From: Montifringilla adamsi
Lineage: Eukaryota; Chordata; Aves; Passeriformes; Passeridae
Length of the DNA stretch: 64,000 bases
Assembly (NCBI GenBank): GCA_017590115.1
Contig: JAGGNK010003335.1
Location: 7,193,916 to 7,257,915, forward strand
Direction: 5' to 3'
The notes beneath the pieces were generated by a model. That model had not been told where the DNA came from, searched no databases, and worked only from the letters and a program-made list of their open reading frames with translations. Both the position numbers and the translations under genes were made by a program. This document shows, in pieces, positions 13,022 to 25,600 of this stretch (positions are counted from its first letter, which is position 1; each line of letters starts with the position of its first letter).

Positions 13022-16000
13022 TCCAGGGCACTTCCTAGTTATCTTATTTCCAGTAAAGAACACAGCATACGTGGGAAGTCCAATCACCTCCTGTTTTCAG
13101 TAACAGCAATATTTTCATGCAGCATTTGCCAAAGGACATTGTCACAGACATTTGCACGTGAGCACAAACCCACTCAGCTGCACCAGCGCTTCCCTCAGCC
13201 TGGGTGATGGATGCAGTGCAATCTTTGCTCCTTCCAGTGTGCTGCACAGGAAAGAGAAAATGCAGGAAAGGGTATGATACTCACTCAGCAGCCCAAGGTG
13301 GACTGTGTTTTATAACTGATTAGTATTGCTGTGCCATTGCATTTCTCATTAAAATCCCTTTCTTGAAGCTAGGTACAATTTGCACCATGTTTTCCACTTG
13401 TTTGAGCTTCAAGCTGTCGCTCAAAAAATTAATTTTAGCTGGGTTCATCTTTCCATCACAATTTTTTTGTCACAGTGGTTGATTAATTCTATGTCATTGT
13501 TTGCTCTTTTGCAAGATTAATTGCAGGATGAGAGAATAGATGACTTTCTGGTGAGGAAATATATGAAGTTATTGTAATTCCACAATGCTGGAAAGCAACT
13601 TTTTCTCCATCTGACTCTAGGCAGCCAGAAAATGATGTAATGATGCTGGTTTGGTCTGTTATTGGATCAATAACTGACCCAAGGAAAGACTGTTGAGTTT
13701 TTTTTGTTAAGTTCCATTTAAAGTCTCCAAGCTTTAAAAGTCTGAAAAATACACCCTGAGCCCTGGAAGGAGACGAGGCACATTCACAGCCCAGACAGGC
13801 TGACCCACAGTGGAGAGGCTTAACATTTGAACAGTATTTCCTCTGGAACTGTGTAGCATTTCATGGCAGGAAGCACTGTGACAGAGGTTTTCCCCAGGTG
13901 GGGCTTGTGCCATTCCAGCCCAGGTGAGTTGGCACCTCCAGCTGTAAGACACTTAGGACACAGTAGATTTATCTGAAGTAAGGACAGGAAGGGAGATTTG
14001 GGATGTTTTTTTTCAGTCTGTAAAGACACAAAACTGACATCATTTTGTATTCAGTCAACCTTTCATTGGCTCCCTTTAGTATACATTTATTTCCCCACAG
14101 AGCTGCTTGGCAGAGCACATCTTCAATGCTCTGTGATACCCTCATGGAGTTCTTTTCTATACAAACCTTATTTATTCAGCTCTTATTCCATTTATTCTGC
14201 TTACTGATCCTTCACAAAAAATACTACTCACTTCTTAGACAACTGAATTGATATTTCTCTACTGGTTTTTCATTTGAGTTTGAACATAGTCTTTCATTTA
14301 CCCCATTGTATAGAGAAATAAAAGGTTTTCCAGAAATGTCTATGCTCCCCAGATGTATAATATTGCAGTTGCTTGTCCTTTCCTGCTCTGAAGGCAAGGA
14401 GAATATTTCTCCAGTTTCTATGAGAGCAAGTTTAGGCACTGCTTGTATAAATTAATTTCATGAATAATGAAGAATGAATTGCTTTGCATCATAAGGCATC
14501 CAACCCAAAAATTCATGGTGCTGCATAAATGCAATAATATTGTCCATAGTCTGTGAGATTTTTACTATTTGAATTAAATCTATAAATACAGATTGAAAGT
14601 GGCTTTGCAGTGTTCAGCAGAACTGTGTAAAAAAGGAAAATGCTTGATATTTTAATTTTTTTGCTAATTTTCCCCAATCAGCTCTAGTTTTTTGCATGCA
14701 CAAAGTGGGGTGTGCATTGCCAGGAATATTACTCTTTTTTGTCCCATGACACTTGTGAGCAAATCCAGTAAGATCAATGGGGATAATTCAGGTAAGAGAA
14801 GGCAACAAGGCACATCAATTCACTGGTGTTAAACCCTCTAACAGAAGCCACAAACCACCTGGAAACAGCATCTACTCAAAACTGCCTTGAACTGCATGAA
14901 TACATGAATTTAACCTGAATGTTAATCTGAATTTTGCAATTCTCACCAAAATAGATAATGAACACTAAAATACCTACCCCTGTGTGCAAGGAGATAACTA
15001 CAAATTTGTTTGTATTATTTCTCCTTTTTTCTGAATTTATCCAGAAAAAAAACTACATTACTTTTTTAAGACTGCACTTCAATGGAGTACTTTCAATTTT
15101 TACTCTTTCAAAGCTGAGCTGCACATTTTATTCTGAAAAACACCCTCACTCTGGTTTATCCAAGAGAAATACATTGTGGTGTTGGAAACGTGTACTAGCC
15201 TTTCGTAGTAAAAGCTGACTGTAAACAAAATCCACCTCTCCCCAGGGTACGAATGTAATAAAATATTTAGATTTTCTCTATACAGCATCAAGCCACTCAT
15301 GCAGCAGTGAGGGAAAAGCCCTGGGGTGACTGGAGTGAGCTACTTTAACAAAACAAGTGTTTTGGTCGCTGCTTGTATTGGCTGTGTCAAGTCTTCCCTC
15401 CATGAATCCTGTAGGGGAGGATCCCTGTGCACGGATACAACTGATCACTGGTGTTCCTGGGACACAGGGGGGAATAAAACCCTAGAAACAGACATTGTGA
15501 AAGTGTTGTCACCCCCGCAGCATGCAATTGCTTCCTGACTGATGTGCCAGGATTGCTTTAGGAACAGGGAATGCAAGCCCCAGACCAAACCCCAGCAGCC
15601 TGTCCCATTTATTTGGTTTACTGTTTTCCATACTCAAGCTTTTCCAATGTGTCCTGTCATATCTTGTGAGACAAATCTGCCTCCTAAAATCCAGCCCACA
15701 GAGGAAAGCAAACCTGGTTTGACTTTTCCAGAAAATAAAAATATGTGTTCTATGGGGAGCTGCTGTACCCAATTGAGTGAAATCATCACTGACGTTACAG
15801 CATCAAGCCTGTGATTTTGAAAGTCTGGCTCTGGGGACTTACTTCAGAATTTAACAGGAACTATGTGACTCAATCCCATCAGGAAAATCCCATGAGCAAC
15901 TGGAAAATTTCAGTATTAAAATTGAAATTCAGTGAAATACTGTGGGAGCAATCTCTACGTTCCTTATGTCCAGGTAGCAATGGTGAAATCACATCCTGTG

Positions 16001-18132
16001 TGGAATAGACCAAAGAAATATGTGAGATGTTGTAACTCACAAAGAATACTCTTTTCAAAGCTATTTTACCCACAGGAATATTTAATACATCCCTGTCCAT
16101 CATGAGCATTCCAATGCCACACTGTGATGTTCAAGGAGGCTGAGTAATTTCTGCAATTCCTCTTCAGTCCCAGCTCTTTCAGCCTTCCTGCACCACAGCA
16201 ACGTGTCTGGGGGAGAATTTGCAATTTCTTGTCACAAGGCAGAATCTGATAATCAAAATATCATCTGTGCTATAGTTGGCAAGTCAGGAGATGACTTAAT
16301 GATCCACAACATATACATAAAGAAGAATGCATAGTTTTAAAAAAACTCATGGTTTTCTCTCTCAATGAAAAGCTTTTCTTAAGTATTTATCAAAGAATCA
16401 GGATCTCAAGAGAATTACTCAGATGTTTAAAGCTTGTTATTTGTTTCAATATCTCGTAGCATGAGGAAACTAAACTTAATTAGCAAATTTTGCTTGTTCA
16501 CAATATCCAGTTTTTTTCTAGTCTTGGGACTCTTGGGCATTATGCTGAACAATTTCAGAAAGCAGTAATAATTAGGTAGAATTGCATCCAGAAAGTAAAT
16601 CTCGATATATATAGCAGTGTCTGATTTTACAGGACTTTTCCCCTCTCTCCAGGCCATGGTACTCATTTAGAAAAAATGCAAAAGGATAATATACATCAGT
16701 AAATGAACAAATTCTCAAAACAATTTACATTTTTACATGCATCCGAGGAAGTAGGACAGCTTTATTAGCTGCTATAAGGTAGCACAAATAACTGCAGATG
16801 CAACTGCCTGGTTTTCTGAAACTTGTCAGAGAGCTTAAAAGAAAGATAAATGAGAACTGCAAGCTTTAGGCTTCAAATCCTTGGGATATGTCAAGCTACA
16901 GCTTTAATACTAAACTTCAACCCTAATACAGTCTCCAAATTCCAAATGAAGCTATGAAGTGTGATTATAAGCTTTTATTTTGCATCTTAAATTCCATGCT
17001 GGTGTTCTGTTCAACATACTGGATTTCTGGGAAGTCCTTTGTGCTTCAAAGTAATATTGCACCTCATATCAGACCAACCTGCCTTACTTTTCCCAAAAAT
17101 GTTTTTAATTTTTTTTTGCAGCAGAATGGTGCTGACACTTCAGAGTTTTCTTTCATTTCAGGAATTGGGATGAACAGGTTATTTTCCTTCTGAAAAGGGC
17201 TGTTTGGAGATTTTAATTCTTCCGTTGGCTCATTTATCAGGGGAGGCGTCACCTGCTTCAGATTGCAGGACTGTGATTTCATGCCAGGGACTGAGGGGTA
17301 CCTGCTTTGTTTGGAAACAGCAAATTCCTGTCCCTACATCTGGCACTGGAATTACATAAACAACATGGATATATTAGTTTTCTCTCAAGAAGACAGTGCG
17401 TGTGCGTACAGTAATACTTTATCCCTGTGTTATCTGTACCTGCTGTTAGAATGAGAATTTTGCATCTGTGTAATTGAATTTTCAAGAAGGCCAATGTCCA
17501 AGCAAGAAAACAGAGATCTGCAGCAACCCAGCTCCTGCTCTGCATGACCACAATATCTGAAGCCACTGCAGCATACATTTTCAAATATCCCATTATCCAG
17601 GAAATTGCTCTTTGACTTATAAGCTTTTAATCATAGAACTTTTTTCATTGGAAAAAGTCACCACAGTTTTCTTGCTTAAAAGAAAAAGATTCTCAAGCTG
17701 AGTTGAACACCTTAAAAATAACCAAGACAAGTCCAAGACAGAATATCAAGATTTCAAGTTTTATAAATAATTTTGAAGTATGCTCTCCATGATTTATTTT
17801 AGAAATACCAAAAATCCTTCTAAGTAAAAACTGGTTTACATGTATTAGTAAATACATGTGTATTTATGTCAACTTTTTTTTAGTGCTATATTTTAGTTCA
17901 TCCAGAAGATATTCTTTCCCTACAGCCTTTATTTCCCTGCTAAGAACATACTCAGTGCACACCTTCTTCTTGTGGAAGAAATGAGGCACCAGACTTCTCT
18001 ACCCTGCATGTGTAATTCAGGAATTATTTTTCCCCTGCAGGTAGCAATAATTGGTAGTTGTGATTTGGTTTTCTTGGAAAAATAACAACTCAAACAGCTC
18101 TTTATCAAGGCTGTAAAGAGCAAGGCTTTTTT

Positions 18133-18174
18133 CTCCAAACCTTTTGCTTTTTCCTCCAAACCTTTTGCTTTTTC
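18133..18174. repeat. 21-bp perfect tandem direct repeat, two copies
   Basis: A 21-bp unit beginning CTCCAAACCTTTTGC and ending in TTTTTC is present at 18133-18153 and 18154-18174 without mismatches. The identity suggests a young slippage duplication, and the locus may vary in copy number between individuals. Confidence 0.85.
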
Positions 18175-21100
18175 CTACCTGCGTGTAATTGTCCACACAC
18201 TCAGATCAATTTATTACCCCATGCATAAGCACATTCACTCTGCTTTTCCTTTCCCTTGGGACCTTTACATTAAGATGACGACTCAGACTTCTCAAATAGC
18301 CCAGCTGCAAATGCCCTTTGATCAAATGATGACTCAAGGAGACTCAAAGATTACTTCTGCAGGGAAAGTCAAGGCAAATTGATCAGTGCTGTCACTGGAG
18401 AGCAACAGCTCCTGAAGGACTAGATTTAAAATGCATTATCTTTAATGTAATCAAAGGAACATTTAATTTAATTTTAAAATGCCTTGCAATATTTGTTAGT
18501 GCTACCATTTCAGGGTGTTGCAGGGACAAAAGTTAATCACACTGACTAGACAAACACAAATTTGTTTAATTAAGGCTATCCTCATTTCTTTGTGCAATAT
18601 TTTTCCAACTTGGTCTACCCATACATTATTTTTGAAAGAGTAGGAGCATAGATGTAAATAATATTTCATGGTAGAGCTGCTGAGCCTAGTGAGGTATGAG
18701 GGAGAAACTAAAGAAACTAAAGGAAAGTAAGGATATTAAAGAATAGGAAGATCTTTTTCTCACCACCTCATGACACATTTTAGATGTAAATTAGAAGATA
18801 CTAAACTTGTCCATGGCATGGATTTTCCAGAAGTAGATCATAATCTACCCATGGATTACACAGGCAGCATGAGTGAAATTTTGGTTTGCTGCCTAGACAC
18901 TGCTCCCAGAGCCAGGGATTAGGGGGGTTTGCAGCCTTCTGCTGTTTTCTGTGTTGGCTTTGCCCCTTTGAGCTGCAGCAGTGATGGTGGAAGGTCCCCA
19001 GAGGCAAAGCCCTTCCCTTGCCAAGTGGCAGGAGGGATGTGCTAAGAGGAGAGGCTGAGAGCCCTTAAACCCAAAGAATCTCCCTCCCAGAGCTCCCCAG
19101 GCCACAGAGCCCCACGCCCACAGGGCAGCAGGAGCACCAACTCTGGCTGGTTTTATCAGGCTGGTACAGGCAGGCTGTGAATGCTTGGGCTGAGCCAAAA
19201 CCATGCATATTCCCATAGGCTCTAGAAAGCATCAAGCTGGCTCTTCCTTATGACTTTCAGTTCTGTGGCAGAGACTCATTATCCTTCTGGTTTATCCACT
19301 CTTGAATGACAGCGATAAAGATAAAGAGAAATTTAGGAACCAGTGAAAAGTGGACACCTGGAGTTAAACAACTATAAAACAGAGCAGGACAGGGAAGGAG
19401 AAATAGGGAAAAGATATGTTGAAAATGGAGCTCTGAAGTGAATGACACTGAGTAAGATTAATGCTATTTCTAAGGATCCTCCAGCGGGTTTTTTTGTGTA
19501 ACAATCCAGGCATAAAATGAAACTCAAACCTTTAAAACCTTTAAAAGGGAAAGAGAAGGAGTCTGAAGAACTTCTGTACTTTCCAGATATCACAGGATAT
19601 TAGACATAAATCAGGAACAAACCACAACCTGGAGAAAAGATCATAATAATAAGAGGAGAGCCAGGATTGCACCAAGGAAAATATGAATTAAAAAACAGAG
19701 AGCCCTGACCAACGAAGCCAGGCCAGCTGGCTGTAAACCAGGTGAGGACACATCTTCCCTGCCCATCTGTAGGATATGTGGTTCCCTAGAAAAACCATTT
19801 GCCCCTGGATTTTGTCTTTCAGTGCAAGAACATGGTGTCCCCTGTGCACATGTAAAATCAGAATAAGCACAGGGAGCTTTGCAGGGTGGTTTTAGATTTA
19901 CAGTTGTTATAGAAAAAAAAATCCACATGATTTTTCTCCACCCATATTTTTCAGATGCATTTTTTTTGTTCAAGAAACTTCATGGTCAGTAATTTATTTG
20001 TAGTAGAAATACCTTCTACTTTAAACAAGGTCTACAGCAAGAAAAGTTTTTTTAGAGCCAGCCTTTACTCTTTCTTATTTACTTTCTGTAAAATCTACAC
20101 TGCACCCCACAAGAACCAGACTTAAACATAGCAAATTTGAGTGAAAAATGCCTGTTAAATAAAGCATTTATTCACTAGCATAACATTATCAAACCACGGG
20201 GAAGACCCAAGATTTAAGAGACCAATGTCAACATTTTCTGGTATTCATACATTTGCTTCCCTATAATAATATTGTGTTTGAAAGTCTTCTCTTCAGTAGC
20301 ATGGGCACAGAGCAGCTCTTTTTCCAGCGTGTCAGTCCTTGTTCCACCATTGCTCACCTTCACACCAGTCATCTTCTCACTCAAGCAGAAAAGTGAAAAT
20401 GGAAGTAACACTTCATGTCAAGAAAAAAATAAAAAGCAAGTCCTCTGAACATGACAATTTGGATAAAAGCATTTCTGTGCTACCTCCCTCTTTGTTGCAG
20501 AAACAGGAAAGAGGACGTGTTTGATCTGCTTTTCATTCAGAGCTCCAGCTGTGGGTACAGGTGCAAGAGCTGCTCCCAGAAAAAGCACTTGCACAGGAGG
20601 AAGAGCAGAAAGGTATCGTTTTTAGATAAATTCCTCAAAATGCAGAATCAGATCCTGGTATATGTGGAGTACTAGTGTCCCATCTATAGTTGACTTCCAA
20701 GAAATATTTAGTCCACTCCCAAAATCTGTTACAGAGAAATGTTGGGGTTTTCTTTCTGATTCACCTAAATGTACCTCTAAAATTTTCCCAGGAAGTTCAG
20801 CTATAATGGATCTCTTCTGTCAAAAAGCCCTAAAAAGGTTCAACCTGAACTGGTTCTTGGGACCACTGAGGTGGAAAAAGCATAGACAACCCCAATTTGT
20901 TTGGGTTTTATTATAGGTTTGCAGCAGTCATGCCACTCACTTGACTTGCAATTCTGTTTCCTTTCACCACACAGAGTCTGAGCAATGAAAAAGGGATTCA
21001 ACCTTCCTATTTCAAACACCTGCATAATACTGTGAGAAAATTTATGGTTTGCATTAAATGGTTTGCATTTAAAAAAGGCAGGTTTTCCCTTGTTTTCCTT

Positions 21101-22267
21101 CAAGATTTCATGAAATTAGACAACAGCAGCTGCATTTACAAACTGTCCCTTTCCCAGGACAGTCACTCCAGACCAATCTATGGACTTACATCTCAACATC
21201 ATGATCATTGTGAGTAAACTGATTTTAAGGCTCCTATTTTGGGCTGGAAGGAAAACAAAAAGGAATAACTTATATAAGCCACCTTTCCCCCCTCTCTTTT
21301 AAATTCAATAAAGCAACTTAACTCTTACCCTGATCTTTTGTGAATATTTTGTATGTGATGTCACAGAAAAAAAAAAAGTGAAAAAACATCCACTCTGAGT
21401 GCTCAGAGTGAGACTCATTCACTCTGTACTTGTTACAGGCAAGTAATAAGCAACAAGGTTGCAGGATTTATTTGCCATAATCCTGGTTCCATGCCATTAA
21501 CTACCAAAAAAATCCCTCTCCCCAAAAAATCCCAAACAAGCCAAAATGCTGAAGTCTACATTTCACGTACTCAAAGCAAGTGCATGGCACCTGCTAAGCT
21601 GAAAGGAGAGCCAGAGGAAACGATTTCTGGTGATTTACAGGTGAGCAGCAGCAAGGCCCTTCCAGGGAATGGAAATGAGAAATGTGTTGAGGACTTTGGG
21701 ACAGAGAAACTGAAGGGTAAGAGGAGGAAAACAGAACAGTGGGAACAGACAGAATCTCAGCCTGCGTGGACTCCTGTGTGCCAGTGGGAAAAGACCTTGT
21801 CAGAGTGAAGCAACAAGACCTCAAGGCATATAAATTCCTGGCCTCAGTTTGATCTCAAACTCCCTTCACAGCCTGGAGCAAGTCACTCCAGAGGAGGAAA
21901 GCAGCACAGGTTCAAATGGCACCTTGGCAGAAAGCCTAAAAAACTCTGCAGGCTCCCACTGGATCATTTCTCCTGCTTCTTATGGAAAGTTTTCAGCCCA
22001 GACCACAGCCAGATTTAATGTTCAAGTCAGCTGATGATGACTTATTTTCCCCATCACAGACCTGCCACCAGGCCACCCCAGCTGGCAGTGCCATGAGGTA
22101 CTGTGGAAAAATAAGATGGATGGCAGCAGCAGGAGCAGGAGGGCCAGCTCTGAACCAGGAGCAAAAGCAGAGCTCATTTAAGTCTCTTTTGCACTGTGCT
22201 GAAAAAGCCTGGGAGGGAAGAAGAGAAGGGGTAATGTTTTAAACCTATATAAATTTATATTAAATAG

Positions 22268-22464
22268 AAGGAAGAACATTTTCATGGTGAGGGTGGTAAA
22301 ACACTGGCACCCAGGGAGGTGGTGGGTGCTGCATCCCTGGAAACATTCAAGGTCAGGCTGGAGATGGATCTGAGCCCCCTGACTGAGTTGGAGATGTCCC
22401 TTTGCAGGGGGATTTCTCTAGGTGAGGTCACCTCCAACCCAAGCTGCTCTATGACTGCATGATT
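22268..22464 (+). mobile_element. CR1 LINE 3'-end fragment
   Basis: Recognisable blocks in order are 'ggaagaacattttcatggtg' (usual form: reports of truncated RT 3' region with 'agaaattcttc'), 'aacactggcacccagggagg', 'tgctgcatccctggaaacat', 'tcaaggtcaggctggagatg', and an ending 'caacccaagctgctctatga'. This is a CR1 subfamily different from the one at 6003-6123, with 'ctgagttggagatgtccctt' in place of the 'ggaaggtgtccctgcc' block. It is about 200 bp long, 5'-truncated and non-coding. Confidence 0.88.
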
Positions 22465-22540
22465 AATTTTCCTCAGAAGAACATAGAGTGGCTGGACCTA
22501 TAGAGGTAAGATTGGAGGAACCTAAACAGAACTCTTCCTA
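22465..22540. other. Short unassigned spacer before a poly(A) signal
   Basis: These 76 bases lie between the CR1 tail and an AATAAA-plus-A20 module. I recognise no coding sequence. If a retrosequence ends at 22581, this would be its 3' part. Confidence 0.3.
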
Positions 22541-22581
22541 AATAAAGGCATGTTATGGTTTAAAAAAAAAAAAAAAAAAAA
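22541..22581 (+). repeat. AATAAA followed by an A20 tract (possible retrosequence 3' end)
   Basis: AATAAA sits at 22541-22546 and an uninterrupted run of 20 A lies at 22562-22581, 15 bases downstream of the signal. This is the spacing expected of a polyadenylated transcript copied back into DNA. No parent gene is recognisable upstream, and no flanking target-site duplication is obvious. A chance coincidence of AATAAA with a simple A tract remains quite possible in AT-rich DNA. Confidence 0.35.
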
Positions 22582-22666
22582 TTGTGGGACAAAGGGAACA
22601 GTGGGAAAGGATTTTAAGAAAGTCCCAGGCAAGTAAAATATTCCTTCAGTATTGGATCACACCCAA

Positions 22667-22683
22667 TTTTTTTTTTTTTTTTT
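22667..22683 (-). repeat. T17 homopolymer
   Basis: An uninterrupted T17 run lies 85 bases downstream of the A20 tract, so the two form an inverted A/T pair. On the minus strand it could be the tail of another short retrosequence, but the flanking sequence gives no identity. Confidence 0.8.
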
Positions 22684-25600
22684 GTACTACACTCTCTTGG
22701 GCTGCTGCTGAGGATCCCTGGCTATGCCAAGTAGCAGAGCCTCTGAAAGTCCAGACAATTGGCCTCTGGACATATGCAATGCAGAATAGAAAGGAATATA
22801 GAACCAGTAAAGTGAGAAAACCTTCCTTTGAATAGGTAAATACTTTCCCATTTAATGGAACAGATAATCCTCCATTAGCACTCATGGAAGAACATTTCTG
22901 TCACAAACAAATCATTGAAACAAGGGATTATTTCTGCTTATGGGCTGGTCCCCTTTGCATGGCAGCAGTTCCAGTTTAGGGTTAAAAGCAGAACATCTGT
23001 TGAAGCTTTTTCCACTTGCTTTACACACATTTTCTACCACCACAGCATGAAGATTTAGGATGCTGGATGTTTATTCCAGCTTTAATTTTCTTCACAAATT
23101 CTTCATCTCTGTGGCAAATTAAAGGAGCAGATGCATCCCTGGGAAAGTTTCCAGACTGATTTTGAAGAAAGTGAGACATCCAATACTTGCTGAGCTGAGC
23201 TGGGGGTTTCTGATCAATGGCAATACCACACACAGGATCAAAGAAGAGCTTGCAGTAAATAACTGATGTGTAGAGTTGTATTACATGGTTAGGGTGCAGA
23301 TGGTTTCTGTACCTCCCCATGGACTGCTGCTGAAGACATAAACTGCTGATCCTCATCTTTGATTATCACTCAGATCATCTATATTGCCTTATCTTTTGAT
23401 GCAGCTGAATGCTCTGCTTTATTATATGGGTAAGTGATGAAAGCTCTTCCAGAAAATAAATACACATGTAAATGTTGTATGTACAATATTATTAAACTAC
23501 TGTGTTATAATCCAAAGTCTTTTCTACAAAGACATGGCTTTTATTTCAGATTTATGGCATGCAAATCACAAATCCCAATAATTCCTCTCTGCTTCCTTGG
23601 GCTCTTCAAATAAAAAGGAAAATATCTGCTCTTTATTTTGCTTTTAGTGCAGCTCCAAACTAAGTGTTGCAGAGCATTTCAAACACTGTAATATTCCTCT
23701 GTTCAGCTTATTGCAGGTGAGCTCCCACTGATTTTCATGAGGTAATGAGCATAAATAATGCATTTGAGAAAATTCAGTTACAAAATTAAACTGGTCATTG
23801 TTCACCTGATGAAAAAAATTCTATCCCTTAAGCACAGGCAAGCAAGAGGTTTGGGGATGTGGTTTAATCTCAGAGGAGCTATGAAAGCTGATGGAGATGG
23901 CACAGTTTTTCTGCATAATCTGGTTTTCAGAACAAATCTGGGTTTTATTGGGTACATCAGATAGAACTGCAAATAGATTCTTCAAATGCTACTAAATGAC
24001 CATTTAACTAACGCAAGCATAAGTTTGCAATAAGAAGCCAAAAAACCTCTTATTTCTAATACCAACAGAAATCTCTTACTTAAGTGGCCAATTGTCCTTT
24101 TCACCACATGAATCCTTGCCATCTCTTGGAAAAAGATATTTCTTTTCTTCATTCTTCAGTCTTCTTGAGAAGACTGTTTTGGTTTTAATCATGTGGGCAA
24201 AGCCTGAGGGGAAATTGTAATATAAGTTGTAATTCACTCATTTCCTTTCAGCTCTAGAATTTGTTCTGGTGTGAGATTGGCCAAGAGAGCTTTTGTTTCA
24301 TCCTCTTAACTTTATATTTCCTTTAGTATGGAGTAAAGAGACATTTTTTTTGTTGCTCTTGTTGAAGTTATTATTCTTGTGTTAAGATCAAAATTGCAAA
24401 TATGAAGAGAATGGTTTTATTTATAATAAAAGAAACATAAAATTTTCTATGAATGGTTATATTTGAAATGTGTATTTTTTCTCTCAGAGGTACAGTTCAT
24501 TACACAATATGAAGCAGGAATACTGAACTGCACAGCTAGGGCCTTCAGCAGAGCCCTGAAGGCCAGAATTTGCAGTTCTACCATGTGCTGCTGTATTTAA
24601 AAAAAAGAAAAGAAATTCTGCTGTTTCATTAGGAAAAAGAAGAAGGTATTACCAGGCTCTTGTGCACTACACTTACACCCAGAAAGTGCAACTCTGCAAC
24701 TCACACCCCAGGGAAACACTTTCAATGCTGGCTTTTTGAAAGAACAGTCTGATAAATTCAATGTGTAGAAGTGAGAGCTCTCATACGTTCTGAGAAGAAC
24801 TCTGCTGATTGTGGAACTGGAGATCTATAATTTAATGTAAAAAGTAATTTCAATATAACCAAATTTTCCAATTAACAAAAACATAGATTGTCAAGGAGTT
24901 ATTACCAGACTCAAGCAGTTTTTCCATTTTTACTTTCCTCTTGCACCCAGTTTTTCATTTGGCATCTGAACTGACACATCTGGCTAGCCCTGCAAGGGAG
25001 AGAGTATAAGGTGGGGATGGATGAAAAGCAGAAGGACACAGCACAGTTAAGAAATCCCATCTCTTTTGTCAGGGACACACACTAATACCAATATGGAAAA
25101 ACGTCTATCCACTAATCTCTGTCTGTTTTGTCAGCTCTAAAACACTTAAAACATTATCCACTGCCACGGCCATACTGTACTGCAGGACCTGAATAATCAA
25201 GAGAATGTGAGTGTTAGAGTGAAATTACAGATCCTCATGTAGATAATTTTATGCATTATTTGAGGGAAAACTTAATGAAGAGCTTTCTATCAAGGGCAGA
25301 AGACCAGGAGGTACTTTCAGAAGTGCACTTCATTTCTGAGCTCGTGTGCTGAGCCCCAGAATCAGATATTTTACAAGATTAGCACTAAGCTGCTATACTT
25401 CCCTTCATCTTAGTGCCATTCCTAATGTGACTGAAACTATTTGTTAAGCATTAGTGCAGCAGCACCCCAGTGTGTGCCACCCAAAGGGATTCTGGCTCTG
25501 GGGACCCCGGCTCACGCTGCCTTCTCCTCCCTTGCTGCACCAGGGAGGCTCTGCCTTTCCCAGAGCTCAGCCATCTGCTCTCCCACTGCTCCAGCAGCAG

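Larger units (their letters stand above)
12298..22267. other. Non-coding DNA
   Basis: No gene or long repeat is recognisable in this ~10 kb. Small direct repeats at 12996-13021 and 18133-18174 are listed separately. GC content rises around 18890-19200 and 21600-22230, which lengthens chance open frames. One frame at 21491-21808 (105 codons) contains a good splice-donor-like CAG/GTGAGC at about 21640, but I see no convincing acceptor upstream, so I do not call an exon. Confidence 0.5.

Noticed and set aside
21491..21808. Possible exon with a CAG/GTGAGC donor at about 21640
   Set aside because: No acceptor with a pyrimidine tract is visible upstream and the encoded peptide matches no family I know.
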